Shown: positions 35,915 to 45,775 of the stretch, in pieces
Layout of the letters: every line of letters starts with the position of its first letter
Numbering within the stretch: position 1 is the stretch's first letter
NCBI RefSeq assembly: GCF_900066015.1
Contig: NZ_LN890655.1
Coordinates: 62,001 to 126,000, forward strand
Length of the DNA: 64,000 bases
Direction of reading: 5' to 3'
Origin: Candidatus Promineifilum breve
GTDB lineage: Bacteria > Chloroflexota > Anaerolineae > Promineifilales > Promineifilaceae
Notes under the pieces: model-generated
What the model was told of the DNA's origin: nothing
Seen by the model: the letters and a program-made list of their open reading frames with translations, nothing else
The model's database searches: none
Made by a program: the position numbers and the translations under genes

Positions 35915-37075
35915 TCAACTCGCCCCTTTCCTTCCCCTCAAAACAGCCTCATAAAGTCCCAACAACCGCCCCTCCATCGCCGCCCAATTGAACCGCGTCG
36001 CCACCAACTGCCGCCCGCTCTCGCCCATCCGTGCCGCCGCCGGGGCATCCGTGAGCAATTCGAGCAGCGCAGCCGCGTGGGCCGCCGGATCGGCCGCCGC
36101 CGCCAACAGGCCATTGTCGCCGTGGGTCACGAACGGCCGCGTGGAGGGCAGATCGCTGCTGACCACCGGCAGGCCAAAGGCCATGTATTCAAACAGCTTG
36201 GTGGGAATATTCTTGCGGTTCTTGGCGATCGGCTGCCAGGGAACCCAGCCGACGGCCGCCCGTTGCAAATAATCGCCGATAGCCGCAAAGGGCACGCGCC
36301 CGGTGATTTCCACCGCCTGGCCGATCCCCCGCGCCGCCGCTGCCGCCCGCACCTCGTCTTCCAGTTCGGGCGGCATGAAGTGACCCACAATGAGCAGCCG
36401 CGCCGCCGGCAAGCGCGCCGCTACCTGCGCGAACGCCTCAATCATCAGGTCGGAGCCGCGATTGCGCTCCAGACCACCCAGATAGAGGATGACCGGCGCG
36501 CGCTCGCCTGTCCGGTCGCTCTGCGCCCCGCGCCGGATGAGGTCTTCGCCCGGAAAGTTGAACAACGTCGTCTTGGGGCCGTTGTAGGCGGCGAAATCGG
36601 CGGCGATGGCGTCGTCGGCGAAGATCAGGCCACTCTCGCCACGGACCAGCCGCGGCTCCAGGACGCGAAAGGCGGACGATAAAGGATGACGGATCGGCGC
36701 GGGTAAGTAATCTTTAACAGCGATGAAATCGGCGTTGGCCTCGTGAATGTCGTAGATCGTCGGCCGCCCCGTTGCGCGCCGCAGATAGGGCGTCACCAGC
36801 AACAACTCCGGATCGTGTATCTGGAAAACATCGGCCCCGGAGGCGACGGCCAGCCGGGCCAGCGCCCGCCACAACAGCGGCCGGCGGCTGCGCGCCACGC
36901 GCGGCAATGCCCGGATGTGGATGCCGTCCCGCTCCTCATCCCGCTCATGGACGGCGATGAGTGTCACGTCATAGCCCGCGCCGGCCAGCGTGCGCGCCTC
37001 GCGGTAGAACACGCGGTTGTCCAGCGCCAGATGCACCGATGACAGGATGGCGACGCGGGTGGGGGCGTGGCTCAT
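35915..37075 (-). CDS. GT4 glycosyltransferase
   Basis: This 386-residue GT-B enzyme has the N-terminal acceptor half VAILSSVHLALDNRVFYREARTL and the donor-binding part with VILYLGGLERNRGSDLMIEAF and PTKLFEYMAFGLPVVSSD (EX7E-like). The start at 37073-37075 overlaps the stop of the next upstream gene as ATGA, so the two are coupled. Donor and acceptor are unknown. Confidence 0.88.
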   Translation of the reverse strand: MSHAPTRVAILSSVHLALDNRVFYREARTLAGAGYDVTLIAVHERDEERDGIHIRALPRVARSRRPLLWRALARLAVASGADVFQIHDPELLLVTPYLRRATGRPTIYDIHEANADFIAVKDYLPAPIRHPLSSAFRVLEPRLVRGESGLIFADDAIAADFAAYNGPKTTLFNFPGEDLIRRGAQSDRTGERAPVILYLGGLERNRGSDLMIEAFAQVAARLPAARLLIVGHFMPPELEDEVRAAAAARGIGQAVEITGRVPFAAIGDYLQRAAVGWVPWQPIAKNRKNIPTKLFEYMAFGLPVVSSDLPSTRPFVTHGDNGLLAAAADPAAHAAALLELLTDAPAAARMGESGRQLVATRFNWAAMEGRLLGLYEAVLRGRKGAS

Positions 37076-38112
37076 GGGTTCAGGCATCCTTGGTACACGG
37101 CCGCCGTCCGGCGGCCGATGTCGTCCCAATCATAGCCGGCGGCCACTTGTCGCGCCGATGCACTCATGGCCGGCAAATCGTGGCCCTTGATGTCCGTCAG
37201 CGCCCGCGCCAATCCGTCCGATTCCTCGGCGCGATAAATGAGTCCGGCCTCGGCCGTCACCAGTTCCGGCAGGCAACCGCGATCCGGGGCGATGACCGGC
37301 AGGCCATAGGACAGACCGACCATGACCGAACTGGAGGTCAGCACGTGCTCAAACGGCGCGACCATCACGTCGGCGGCCAGCAAAAAGCACTGCATCCGGT
37401 CATCGGCCACGAACTCCGGGTGCAGGCGGAGGCGGTCATCCCGTTGGGCGGCGGCGTGCAACCGGCCGACCAGCGCCGCGTCCCGGTTGCGCCCGGCGAT
37501 GATCGCCACGTCCTGCTCGCCGCCGATCCGGCCGAACGCTTCGGCAAACGACTCCAGCCCTTTGTAGGCGGCGATGTTGCCCAGGGCCAGGTAGACGAAC
37601 TCGGCCGCGCCCAGCCCCAACGCCGCCCGCGCCTCGCCCCGCGTCATCGTGAGCGGATAGACGCCGCCGTAGTGGCCGATGGGGATGACGACCACCGGCT
37701 TCGTCCGCGGAAAGCGGGCCAGCAGCTCGCGCCGTCCGTGCTCACAATGGACGATCACCGCGTCGGCCTCGGCCATCATCAGGCGGCGGATGGCCCGATG
37801 CAGCGGCGGCCACGGCGCGCGATGGGGCAGGATATTATGCGCCGTCCACACGACGCGATAGCCCAATTGCCGCGCCAGCCGCAGCCGGGCCACGAACCGC
37901 ACCACCTGTACCGGCGTGGCAAAACGGGCCATGTACAGGCCATAGAGCCAATGGTAGTGGAGAATGTCAATAGTATCGCGATATTCGTGTAGCCATTTGG
38001 AAGTTGGCAACGTGTCCACGAAGGTGACCGCTACCCCGGCCGCCGCCAGCCCGGCGCGCAACAGCCGCTGGTAGGGATTGGGATAGACGGGCAAAAAGGC
38101 GACGTTGATCAT
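37072..38112 (-). CDS. GT4 glycosyltransferase
   Basis: This 346-residue enzyme starts MINVAFLPVYPNPYQRLL at 38110-38112. It shows the linker strand EFVYLALGNIAAYKGLESF and the donor-site region EHVLTSSSVMVGLSYGLPVIAPD. It is part of the minus-strand run of coupled glycan genes. The upstream open frame to 38574 overlaps the GT2 gene and is not coding. Confidence 0.87.
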   Translation of the reverse strand: MINVAFLPVYPNPYQRLLRAGLAAAGVAVTFVDTLPTSKWLHEYRDTIDILHYHWLYGLYMARFATPVQVVRFVARLRLARQLGYRVVWTAHNILPHRAPWPPLHRAIRRLMMAEADAVIVHCEHGRRELLARFPRTKPVVVIPIGHYGGVYPLTMTRGEARAALGLGAAEFVYLALGNIAAYKGLESFAEAFGRIGGEQDVAIIAGRNRDAALVGRLHAAAQRDDRLRLHPEFVADDRMQCFLLAADVMVAPFEHVLTSSSVMVGLSYGLPVIAPDRGCLPELVTAEAGLIYRAEESDGLARALTDIKGHDLPAMSASARQVAAGYDWDDIGRRTAAVYQGCLNP

Positions 38113-38117
38113 GGGGA

Positions 38118-38969
38118 TTAGCGCATGTACATGCCGCGCAACAACCACTCGGCCGCGAGGCGGGGCAGGGCCAACGGCAGCCGGATGGGGACGGCCAGAG
38201 CGCGCGGCCAGCCGGCGGTCAGCCTGCGCCCCAGGTCGTCGTAGCGGCGCGTCTGCTGCACCACGTGATTCGGATACCACCACGCCCCATAGCGGCGGGT
38301 GACGCGGCCGTGTTCCAATTGGCGGGCCAATCCGCCGGTGCGGGTCAGGGCGGCCGGCTGAATGCGATAGAGCGCCAAATCGCGCGGCAGGTAGTGAAAC
38401 GCGCCCTGGGCGTGGGCGCGGATGAACCACTCCCAATCGAACACCCAGCGCAGGGACTCGTCCAGCGGGCCGACCTGCTGCCACAACGAACGCCGCCAGA
38501 AAGCCGCCGGCTGCAAGATGGGATCGCGATTCACCAGATAGCGCCGGTCGAAGCGGCGGCGCACGAAGCGGCACGGCTCGATTGGTTGGCTCGCCTCGTC
38601 AATGTACCAGCCCTCGCCATAGACCAGAGACGCCTCTGGCCGTTGGATAAATGCCTCGGCTATGGCGTGGAGCGTACCGGGCAAGTAGGCGTCATCGGCG
38701 TTCAGCCAACCCAGGATGTCGCCACTGGTGGCGGCGAAACCGCGATTGATGGCCTGGGCTGGGCCGCCGTCCGGTTCGCTCAGCCAGTCGCTCAAGTGGC
38801 CCTCATAGCGGCGGATAACGTCGACGCTGCCGTCGGTCGAGCCGCCGTCGCGAATGACGTACTCCAGGTTGGGATACCCCTGAGCCAGCACCGAGCGAAT
38901 GGCCTCTTCCAGATAGAGCGCCTGATTGAACGATGGCGTGACGATAGTGATGCGCGGCCAGGTTGTCAT
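38118..38969 (-). CDS. GT2 glycosyltransferase
   Basis: This 283-residue GT-A enzyme starts ITIVTPSFNQALYLEEAI. It has the nucleotide-contact Asp in VIRDGGSTDGSVD and the metal-binding LNADDAYLPG. It resembles enzymes that add sugars to surface glycans. The start at 38967-38969 overlaps the upstream sulfotransferase stop (ATGA). Confidence 0.9.
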   Translation of the reverse strand: MTTWPRITIVTPSFNQALYLEEAIRSVLAQGYPNLEYVIRDGGSTDGSVDVIRRYEGHLSDWLSEPDGGPAQAINRGFAATSGDILGWLNADDAYLPGTLHAIAEAFIQRPEASLVYGEGWYIDEASQPIEPCRFVRRRFDRRYLVNRDPILQPAAFWRRSLWQQVGPLDESLRWVFDWEWFIRAHAQGAFHYLPRDLALYRIQPAALTRTGGLARQLEHGRVTRRYGAWWYPNHVVQQTRRYDDLGRRLTAGWPRALAVPIRLPLALPRLAAEWLLRGMYMR

Positions 38970-39991
38970 TCGGCACGCTCGGTGAACAGGCGGGCGAGTT
39001 GGCGCAGGGCGCGCCCCGGTTGGTGCCGCCATTGTCCATCGCCCAGGATGAGCCGCAACGCGTCGCCGCTCGTCTTATCGGCTTTCAGCAGTTGTTGCCA
39101 GGTGTGATGCACCCGACCGGGGCGCAGCGGCACGGCGGCCAGCGCCCTCCTTAACTCAGCGTGATCGTAGCCCATCCGGCCGATTTGCTCCGGCCCCAGT
39201 GCGTCCAGATAGGCGACGAGCAGGTGATGAATTTGGGGATCGCGGGCATGTTCGCGCCAGTTGTCGAGACCGGTGGCCGTAGGCTGGTTATGTTGCCTGA
39301 TGCCCGTGGGATCGCCATAGCGCCCGGCGGGCAGGGGGCGGTCGCCATAGGCCAGCAGCCGGGGGTGATACGGCAGGTCGAGCCGGTCACAGAGAGAACG
39401 CAATGTTTCCTCCGGTGCCTGGACGAGCGCTTCATAGTGGACGGCGATGGTCTGATCGCCGCCGCGGGCCACGTGGTCGGTCAGCAGGCCCGGCGCGGCC
39501 AGCAAATCATCCCGGAACGTGTCGAAGCGCGGCCAGGCGCCATCGACCCAGGTGCGCAGGATCGACGAGAACACGGCCGCCGGGTTGCGCAGCAGGATGA
39601 CGATCCGCGCCGCCGGGAACACGCGGCTCAACTCCGGCAGAATTTTGTAATAGCGCGGTGTCTTATCGAGGAAGATGGCTTGGCCCGCCTGACGGCAGGC
39701 CCGGCCGTAGAGTTCCAACGCCATAGCTCGCACGGCGGCATCGTAGGCCGCCGCGCCCTCTTTGAGCTGGCCGAGAAAATCATCCAGGGCGCGGGCGGCG
39801 AGGGTGGCGTCGTAATCGGCGGTGTGGCCTGTCTCGCGCCGGGCGTAGAGCGGGTGGAGCATAAGCCACGGCTCGGCTGTCGTATGCACCCCCTCGCAAC
39901 CGGCCAGCAGGCTCTGGAGCAGCGTCGATCCGGCGCGCGGTTGCGAGACGATGAAAATCAGGTGGCGGTCGGTGAAATCGCTCGACATCAT
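38966..39991 (-). CDS. Sulfotransferase family protein
   Basis: This 341-residue protein carries the PAPS loop LIFIVSQPRAGSTLLQSLL, then FLDKTPRYYKILPEL and RIVILLRNPAAVFSSIL (3'-phosphate motif). With the gene at 34782 it makes two sulfotransferases in one glycan locus. The start codon pair ATG-ATG at 39986-39991 overlaps the upstream GT2 stop. Confidence 0.88.
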   Translation of the reverse strand: MMSSDFTDRHLIFIVSQPRAGSTLLQSLLAGCEGVHTTAEPWLMLHPLYARRETGHTADYDATLAARALDDFLGQLKEGAAAYDAAVRAMALELYGRACRQAGQAIFLDKTPRYYKILPELSRVFPAARIVILLRNPAAVFSSILRTWVDGAWPRFDTFRDDLLAAPGLLTDHVARGGDQTIAVHYEALVQAPEETLRSLCDRLDLPYHPRLLAYGDRPLPAGRYGDPTGIRQHNQPTATGLDNWREHARDPQIHHLLVAYLDALGPEQIGRMGYDHAELRRALAAVPLRPGRVHHTWQQLLKADKTSGDALRLILGDGQWRHQPGRALRQLARLFTERAE

Positions 39992-40923
39992 GAGGGGGTC
40001 GAATGGGTGTTACCGCGTATAAGATACCACAAGAGGCGCAGATCGGGCCGCGCCTCGTAGCGCAAGCTTTGCCGATAAAGCCGCCACGCCTCGCGCCGGA
40101 AGCCGGGCGCGCGCCGCAAGGCCGCCCCACGCGCCCCGCCGCGCAACAGATGCGCCCGCCAGCCCGCCAACTGGTGGTTGAGGTAAGCGCCGTGGCTCAC
40201 TTTCAACGATTCATAAAGGGCGGCGTGTTTGCGCGCAATGTGGTCGGTGGCCGCCAGATGGGCGGCGGTGTCGGCCATCGATAGCCCTTGCCCGTGGCGG
40301 CGGTATTCGCTGAGCGGCTCGGCCAAGTAGCCGAAACGCAGCGTTGCCGCCAGCGCGATTTTCATATCCCAATCTTCGTATAGACCGAAGGTTGGGTCGA
40401 AGCGACCGGCCTGTCGCCAGAGGCGCAAATTCACCAGTTCGGCGCGGAAAAGGGTGCGGCGGGGGAAGTCGCGGGCCAGGACGTGCGGCAATAGTTGACC
40501 TTCCGGCGGCCGGCGCTCGGCCGCCCAACGATATGAGCGCGAGCCGTCGGCCGTGGTGAAATAGAAATCGGCGAAGACCGCGTCCGGCCGGTCGGCGGCC
40601 GTCAACCGTTGCGTTTCCCGTTCCAGCTTGGCCGGCAGCCAGCGGTCATCCCCGGCCAGGTAGCTGAGATAATCGCCGCTAGCCGATTCCAGCCCTTCAT
40701 TGAACGTCGCGGCCACCCCCTGATTGCGCTCGCGCAGGATGGGGCGAATAAGGCCGGGGTAACGGGCGGCATAGGCGGCGATGATCGCCGGGGAGTCATC
40801 GCTGGAGGCGTCATCGACGATGAGGATTTCCGCCGGCGGCAGGGTTTGGGCCAGGACACTCTCGATGGCCTCGACCAGATAGCGGCTCTGGTTATAGGAG
40901 GTGATGCAGGCCGAGATGTTCAT
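39988..40923 (-). CDS. GT2 glycosyltransferase
   Basis: This 311-residue enzyme starts MNISACITSYNQSRYLVEAIESV. It has ILIVDDASSDDSP and the DxD-like LAGDDRWLPAKLE, typical for GT-A inverting transferases. The start at 40921-40923 overlaps the flippase stop (ATGA). The long open frame upstream to 41445 is inside the flippase gene and not coding. Confidence 0.9.
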   Translation of the reverse strand: MNISACITSYNQSRYLVEAIESVLAQTLPPAEILIVDDASSDDSPAIIAAYAARYPGLIRPILRERNQGVAATFNEGLESASGDYLSYLAGDDRWLPAKLERETQRLTAADRPDAVFADFYFTTADGSRSYRWAAERRPPEGQLLPHVLARDFPRRTLFRAELVNLRLWRQAGRFDPTFGLYEDWDMKIALAATLRFGYLAEPLSEYRRHGQGLSMADTAAHLAATDHIARKHAALYESLKVSHGAYLNHQLAGWRAHLLRGGARGAALRRAPGFRREAWRLYRQSLRYEARPDLRLLWYLIRGNTHSTPS

Positions 40924-42395
40924 GAGGGGGAGCCGGGCCGGGGGAAGAGCGCCCGCCGGACGATGTGGGCCATGCGGCTCATCTCGCGCCGCTCCATGAG
41001 GAACAGCAGACCGCCATAGGTCGCGACGAATGGCGCGCCCTTCAGGGCCATCGCCAGCCAATCCGATTCGCAGGTGAGGTCGGCCGTTCGCCCGCAACCG
41101 AGATACACTGCGGCCAGCGCTGCCAGTACGCCGCCCGCCAGAGCCACGGCCGGTGGGACAAATAGCCGCGCCGCCGAGAAGCGCACGAACTCCCGCGCCC
41201 GATGGAGCAGCCAGACCAGCCCGGCCATCAGCATGACGTTGACCACGATCGCCACACCGTTGATGCCCCATCGTTGCCCCAGCGTAAATAGCCCGACGAC
41301 GAGAATAGCCAGTTGCACCAGCCGCGTGCGCCACAGCCGTTCGGGGCGGCCGACGGCCACGAAAAGCTGGCCGACCGTCACCCGCACCGGGTCCAGCAGC
41401 GTATAGACGAACATCAATTGAAAGGCGGTGACCATCGGCAGCCACTTCTCGCCCAGCAGCAGGCGCACAAACTCCGGCGCGATGAGCACCAGCAAGCCGC
41501 CCATCAGGAAACCGCTGCGCAACAACAGCGCGTTGACGCGAAAAAAAGCCTGGGCCAGCTGATGCGCGTCGTCTTTCAGTTCGGCATAGGTTCCGCCGGC
41601 CACCTCGAACACGGGAAAGGCCAGCAAGCGCCGCGGGTAGGTGGCGAAGGTGAAGGCGCGGGAGTAGAGGCCCAGCGCCTGATCGCCCAGGTAGACGCCG
41701 GTCCAGATGTCATCGAGGTTGTCGAGCGCCTCGCTGAGGGCCGACTCGGCCATCGTGCGCCGGCCGAAGCTGAGATAGTAGCCCACGACCTGGCGCAGCC
41801 ACAGCAAGCGCGGCCGCCACACCGGCCGCCACAGCAGCAGCACGACGACCGTAACGGCCAACGTAATGAAATCGGTCGCCAACAGCGCGGTCAACTGGTA
41901 GCCGCGTCGGGCGAGGATCACCGCGACGATGGTGGTGGCTATGGCGTTGAGCAAATCGAGAACGGCCAGCCGGCGATGCTGAACCCGCCGCACCAGCACC
42001 ATCCGCGCCGTATCGGTCAGATAGAGGCCGCCGTAAAGGAGCGTAAGGACGACCAGCGCCAACCGCAAGCCGCCATCGGCCAGCAGCAGAGACAGGCTCA
42101 GCAACGCCACGGCCCAAATCGCCGTCAGAACCAGGCGCAGCGTGAAGTGGACGGCCGCGGCGCTTTCCTCGTCGGCCGTCTCGGCGGCGCGATGGAGAAA
42201 CGCCCCGCCCAGGCCGAATTTGGGCAGGATGCCGCTGAAAGTGACCACGGCCGTCGCCAGGGCATAGACGCCAAACGTCTCGATGGGCAACAGGCGGGCC
42301 AAGAGAATCGACCGCGCCAGCAGGATCGCCACCTTGAACAGATTGGCCCCGGCGTTCCAGGAGGCGGACGTGACACTGCGCTCGACGAGGCTCAT
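40920..42395 (-). CDS. Wzx-type polysaccharide flippase
   Basis: This 491-residue protein has 12-14 membrane helices and the MATE/Wzx start SVTSASWNAGANLFKVAILLARSILLARLLPIETFGVYALA. It should flip lipid-linked glycan units across the membrane for the ligase/polymerase at 29.6-33.5 kb. The start ATG at 42393-42395 begins the conserved region. Only 28 bases separate it from the fucose synthase-like gene. Confidence 0.9.
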   Translation of the reverse strand: MSLVERSVTSASWNAGANLFKVAILLARSILLARLLPIETFGVYALATAVVTFSGILPKFGLGGAFLHRAAETADEESAAAVHFTLRLVLTAIWAVALLSLSLLLADGGLRLALVVLTLLYGGLYLTDTARMVLVRRVQHRRLAVLDLLNAIATTIVAVILARRGYQLTALLATDFITLAVTVVVLLLWRPVWRPRLLWLRQVVGYYLSFGRRTMAESALSEALDNLDDIWTGVYLGDQALGLYSRAFTFATYPRRLLAFPVFEVAGGTYAELKDDAHQLAQAFFRVNALLLRSGFLMGGLLVLIAPEFVRLLLGEKWLPMVTAFQLMFVYTLLDPVRVTVGQLFVAVGRPERLWRTRLVQLAILVVGLFTLGQRWGINGVAIVVNVMLMAGLVWLLHRAREFVRFSAARLFVPPAVALAGGVLAALAAVYLGCGRTADLTCESDWLAMALKGAPFVATYGGLLFLMERREMSRMAHIVRRALFPRPGSPS

Positions 42396-42423
42396 CGGGG
42401 CAACGGTTCCCCTCGGCTGCCCG

Positions 42424-43395
42424 TCAGCGCGACGACAGGGAATCGGCCGGTTGCGCTTCGGCCAGCGTCTGCCGATACCACTCAATCGTCCGGCGCAGCC
42501 CTTCGTCGAAATCGGTGCCGGCCCGGAAGCCGAAGCGCTCATAGGCGCGGTCGGTGTTCAGCGCCCGGCGCGGCTGGCCGTTGGGCTTGGTGGTATCCCA
42601 GACGATTTGGCCGGAGAAGCCGGTGTGATGGGCGATGGTCGTCAGCAGCTCCCGGATGCTGATCTCCCGGCCGGAACCCAGATTGACCGGCTCGCTGTCG
42701 TCGTACCGCTCGGCGGCCATTACGATGCCCTCGGCCGCATCTGCCACGTACAGGAACTCGCGCGTCGGCGAGCCGTCGCCCCAGGCGACGATACTCTCGT
42801 CGCCGCGCTGCTCCGCTTCCAGACACTTGCGAATGAGCGCCGGGATGACGTGGGAAGATTCCAGATCAAAACTGTCGCCCGGCCCATAGAGGTTGACCGG
42901 CAGCAGGAAGATGGAGTTATAGCCGTACTGCTGGCGATAGGCCTGGCTCTGCACCAGCAGCATCTTCTTGGCCAGCCCATAGGGCGCATTGGTTTCTTCC
43001 GGGTAGCCGTTCCATAGCTCTTCCTCACGGAAGGGGATGGGCGTGTACTTGGGGTAGGCGCAGACGGTGCCGATGGCGACGAATTTGGCAACGCCGGCAC
43101 GCCAACTCTCGTGCAGCAGTTGGACGCCCATCATCAGATTGTCGTAGAAAAATTCGGCCGGATGGGCGCGGTTGGCCCCGATGCCGCCCACCGACGCGGC
43201 CAGGTGGATGATCAACGTCGGCCGGGCCTCGTTGAGCAGGTCGAGGATGGCCTCGTGATAGCGCAGATCGTACTCCTGTCGCGCCGGCGCGATGATTTCG
43301 GCCGCGCCTCGCTGCCGCAGTGCGTCCACCACGTGGGAACCGAGGAAGCCCGCCCCACCGGTGACGACCACACGCTGTTGATCCCAATGAATCAT
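42424..43395 (-). CDS. fcl: GDP-L-fucose synthase-like NAD(P)-dependent epimerase/reductase
   Basis: This 323-residue SDR has [15 protein letters not shown] (nucleotide-binding loop), [20 protein letters not shown], the catalytic Ser-Tyr-Lys set with YGLAKK, and [14 protein letters not shown]. These match GDP-4-keto-6-deoxymannose epimerase/reductases, which make GDP-L-fucose. No GDP-mannose 4,6-dehydratase is in the window, so the substrate must come from elsewhere or the activity may differ. The start overlaps the uridine kinase stop by four bases. Confidence 0.85.
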   Translation of the reverse strand: MIHWDQQRVVVTGGAGFLGSHVVDALRQRGAAEIIAPARQEYDLRYHEAILDLLNEARPTLIIHLAASVGGIGANRAHPAEFFYDNLMMGVQLLHESWRAGVAKFVAIGTVCAYPKYTPIPFREEELWNGYPEETNAPYGLAKKMLLVQSQAYRQQYGYNSIFLLPVNLYGPGDSFDLESSHVIPALIRKCLEAEQRGDESIVAWGDGSPTREFLYVADAAEGIVMAAERYDDSEPVNLGSGREISIRELLTTIAHHTGFSGQIVWDTTKPNGQPRRALNTDRAYERFGFRAGTDFDEGLRRTIEWYRQTLAEAQPADSLSSR

Positions 43396-44072
43396 GTCCC
43401 GATCTCCTCTTCGACCTTCTCCTCGCGGAGGCGCAACAGCATTTGCAGCCGGCTGACGACCATTTCCATGGCGACCCGGTTGTGGCCGCCGCCGGGGATG
43501 ATGACGTCGGCGTAGCGCTTGCTGGGTTCGACAAATTTGAGGTGCATCGGCCGCACCGTCTCCAGATATTGGTGGACGACCGAATCGAGCGACCGGCCGC
43601 GCTCGTGCATGTCGCGCTGCAAGCGGCGAATGAAGCGCACGTCCGAATCGGTATCGACGTAGACCTTGATGTCCATCAGGTCGCGCAATTTGCGCTTGGT
43701 GAAGATGAGGATCCCGTCAACCAGGATGATCGGCGCCGGTTCGACGAAGATCGTGTCCGTCGTGCGCCGGTGGGTCGTGAAGTCATAGACCGGCACGTGG
43801 ACCGGCGCGCCCACGATCAGGTCCTTGATGTGGCGCACCAGCAGCTTCGTCTCCAGCGAGTCGGGATGATCGTAATTGAGGTTGGCGCGATCCTCGAACG
43901 GCAAGTCGTCGCGGTCGCTATAATAGGCGTCGTGGGGCAGATAGGCGATCTGTGACGCGCCGACCGCCTCCAGCACGGCGCGGGCGACAGTTGTCTTACC
44001 CGAGGCCGTGCCCCCGGCCACGCCGAAGACGATGGGCTTGTATTTCAGGGACACTGCTCTCTCCGCGCTCAT
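43392..44072 (-). CDS. udk: Uridine kinase
   Basis: This 226-residue P-loop kinase carries [17 protein letters not shown], the acceptor-site [29 protein letters not shown], and [16 protein letters not shown]. It phosphorylates uridine and cytidine for salvage. The C-terminus continues normally to residue 226. Its stop couples it to the fucose synthase-like gene; a functional link is not obvious. Confidence 0.93.
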   Translation of the reverse strand: MSAERAVSLKYKPIVFGVAGGTASGKTTVARAVLEAVGASQIAYLPHDAYYSDRDDLPFEDRANLNYDHPDSLETKLLVRHIKDLIVGAPVHVPVYDFTTHRRTTDTIFVEPAPIILVDGILIFTKRKLRDLMDIKVYVDTDSDVRFIRRLQRDMHERGRSLDSVVHQYLETVRPMHLKFVEPSKRYADVIIPGGGHNRVAMEMVVSRLQMLLRLREEKVEEEIGT

Positions 44073-44111
44073 ACTTGGTATTGAACTCCGTGGACAGACG
44101 CAAAAGCCAAC

Positions 44112-44137
44112 AAAAAAGCCCTGGTTGCTCCAGGGCT
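44112..44137 (-). terminator. Intrinsic terminator after tRNA-Thr
   Basis: AGCCCTGG (44137-44130) and CCAGGGCT (44124-44117) form an eight-pair stem around a five-base loop, followed on the minus strand by a six-T run ending at 44112. It lies directly after the tRNA. Confidence 0.9.
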
Positions 44138-44142
44138 GATAG

Positions 44143-44215
44143 AGCCACCCATCGGAATTGAACCGATAACCTATCGCTTACGAAGCGATCGCTCTGCCGA
44201 TTGAGCTAGGGTGGC
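44143..44215 (-). tRNA. tRNA-Thr (anticodon CGT)
   Basis: The minus strand folds as a 73-base cloverleaf. The acceptor arms GCCACCC (5') and GGGTGGC (3') pair fully. A D-arm CTAGCTCAATCGGCAGAG, an anticodon stem ATCGC/GCGAT with loop TTCGTAA and a T-arm with GGTTCAATTCC follow. The anticodon CGT sits at 44182-44180. CCA is not encoded. Confidence 0.95.
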
Positions 44216-44347
44216 ATCGTGGAAAGGATTATATCAGTTCCTGGCCGGTCGGCAAATCCACCAAATCCCGCGAGTGACCGATTGGCCGCGGGCGGTTATA
44301 ATACGGCCGCAATAAAACCAACGCAGCACGCAGGAGAATACCTATCC

Positions 44348-45766
44348 ATGGCCAGAAAAATCGAGATAATGTCCCCCGTGGATGTGGCCTGGCTCAGTAT
44401 GGAAGAGCCGACCAACTTGATGATGGTCAATTCGGTCATTCTGTTCGACCGGCCGCTGAACATCGACCGCGTGCGGCAAGTGCTGGAATACCGCTGGCTG
44501 CGTTACGAGCGCTTTCGGCAGCGTGTTGTCCAACCGCCCGTCCCCTTCATGCGTCCCTATTGGGAGACCGACCCCCATTTCAATCTTGACCTCCATCTGC
44601 AACGCATCGCCCTGCCCGCCCCCGGCGATCGCGCCGCCTTACAGGGGGTGGTCAGCGATCTGATGAGCACGCCGCTCGATTTCTCGCGCCCGCCGTGGAA
44701 GTTCTACATCATCGAAAACTATGGCGACGGTTGCGCCGTCATGGCCCGCCTTCACCACTGCCTGGCCGACGGCATGGCGCTGGTGGCCGTCTTCCTGTCG
44801 ATGACCGATTTCTATCCCGACGCGCCGCTGGTTCCGGCCGAGCCGGCCAACCCGCTACCGGAATCGGGCCTGTTGGGCAGTCTGGCGCGCGACGCGGGCC
44901 AGACGTTGGGCCTGGCGCGGCGAATGACCGGCCGCGTGCTGCATGGGGCTGTCGGCGCGCTCCAGGAACCCGAGCGACTGCGCACGGCCGGCGAGCAGGG
45001 CGCGGGCCTGGGGCTGGCGGCGACGCGCTTGCTGGCTCGCAGCGCCGACCCGACGACGCGCCTGAAGGGCAAGCTGGGCGTTATGAAGCGGGCGGCCTGG
45101 TCGGGCGCGATCCCTCTGGCCGACGTCAAACTCATCAAAAATAATCTGGGCGGCACGGTGAACGACGTGCTGGTGACGGCCGTCGCCGGCGGCCTGCGCC
45201 GCTATCTGCTGGGCAAGGGCGACAATCCGGACGAGCTGGAGATACGCGCCGCCGTGCCGGTCAATTTGCGCGGCGAAGAAGACAACGGCAAGCTCGGCAA
45301 CAAATTCGGCCTGGTCTTTGTGGGGTTGCCCATCAGCATCGAGGAGCCGTTGATGCGCCTGAGCGAGGTGCGGCGGCGGATGGGAGACCTGAAGCGCTCG
45401 GCCGAGGCCCCGGTGACGCTGGGCATTCTGGGCATGATGGGCGTCGGCACGGATGCGTTCCGCGAGTTCGTCGTCAATACCCTGGAACCCAAGGCGACCA
45501 TCGTGTTGACCAACGTCCCCGGCCCGCCCATTCCCCTCTATCTGGCGGGCGAGAAGATCAGCGAGATGATGTTCTGGGTTCCGCAAGCCGGTCGGCTCAG
45601 CGTCGGGATCAGCATCCTCAGCTATGCCGGCAACGTGTTCCTCGGCGTCGCCACCGATGCCGGTTTGGTGCCCGACCCGGAGGTCATCCTGGCCGGAATC
45701 TACGAAGAACTGGAGCGGATGAAGGTGATCGCCCGCGCGGTGGTGGCCGGCAACGGGCACAAATAG
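44348..45766 (+). CDS. Wax ester synthase/diacylglycerol acyltransferase (WS/DGAT)
   Basis: This 472-residue acyltransferase uses acyl-CoA to make triacylglycerol or wax esters as storage lipid. It starts near the family block MSPVDVAWLSMEEPTNLMMV and carries the catalytic HHCLADG (136-142). Later comes the NDVLVTAVAGGLRRYL segment and the C-terminal VLTNVPGPPIPLYLAG. AGGAGA lies upstream of the ATG at 44348; the in-frame extension to 44219 overlaps the tRNA side and is not coding. Confidence 0.93.
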   Translation: MARKIEIMSPVDVAWLSMEEPTNLMMVNSVILFDRPLNIDRVRQVLEYRWLRYERFRQRVVQPPVPFMRPYWETDPHFNLDLHLQRIALPAPGDRAALQGVVSDLMSTPLDFSRPPWKFYIIENYGDGCAVMARLHHCLADGMALVAVFLSMTDFYPDAPLVPAEPANPLPESGLLGSLARDAGQTLGLARRMTGRVLHGAVGALQEPERLRTAGEQGAGLGLAATRLLARSADPTTRLKGKLGVMKRAAWSGAIPLADVKLIKNNLGGTVNDVLVTAVAGGLRRYLLGKGDNPDELEIRAAVPVNLRGEEDNGKLGNKFGLVFVGLPISIEEPLMRLSEVRRRMGDLKRSAEAPVTLGILGMMGVGTDAFREFVVNTLEPKATIVLTNVPGPPIPLYLAGEKISEMMFWVPQAGRLSVGISILSYAGNVFLGVATDAGLVPDPEVILAGIYEELERMKVIARAVVAGNGHK

Positions 45767-45775
45767 ACGGGAGTT

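Noticed and set aside
39988-41445. A 485-codon version of the GT2 gene
   Set aside because: The first 174 codons overlap the flippase gene and lack a domain; the GT2 fold starts at the ATG 40921-40923.
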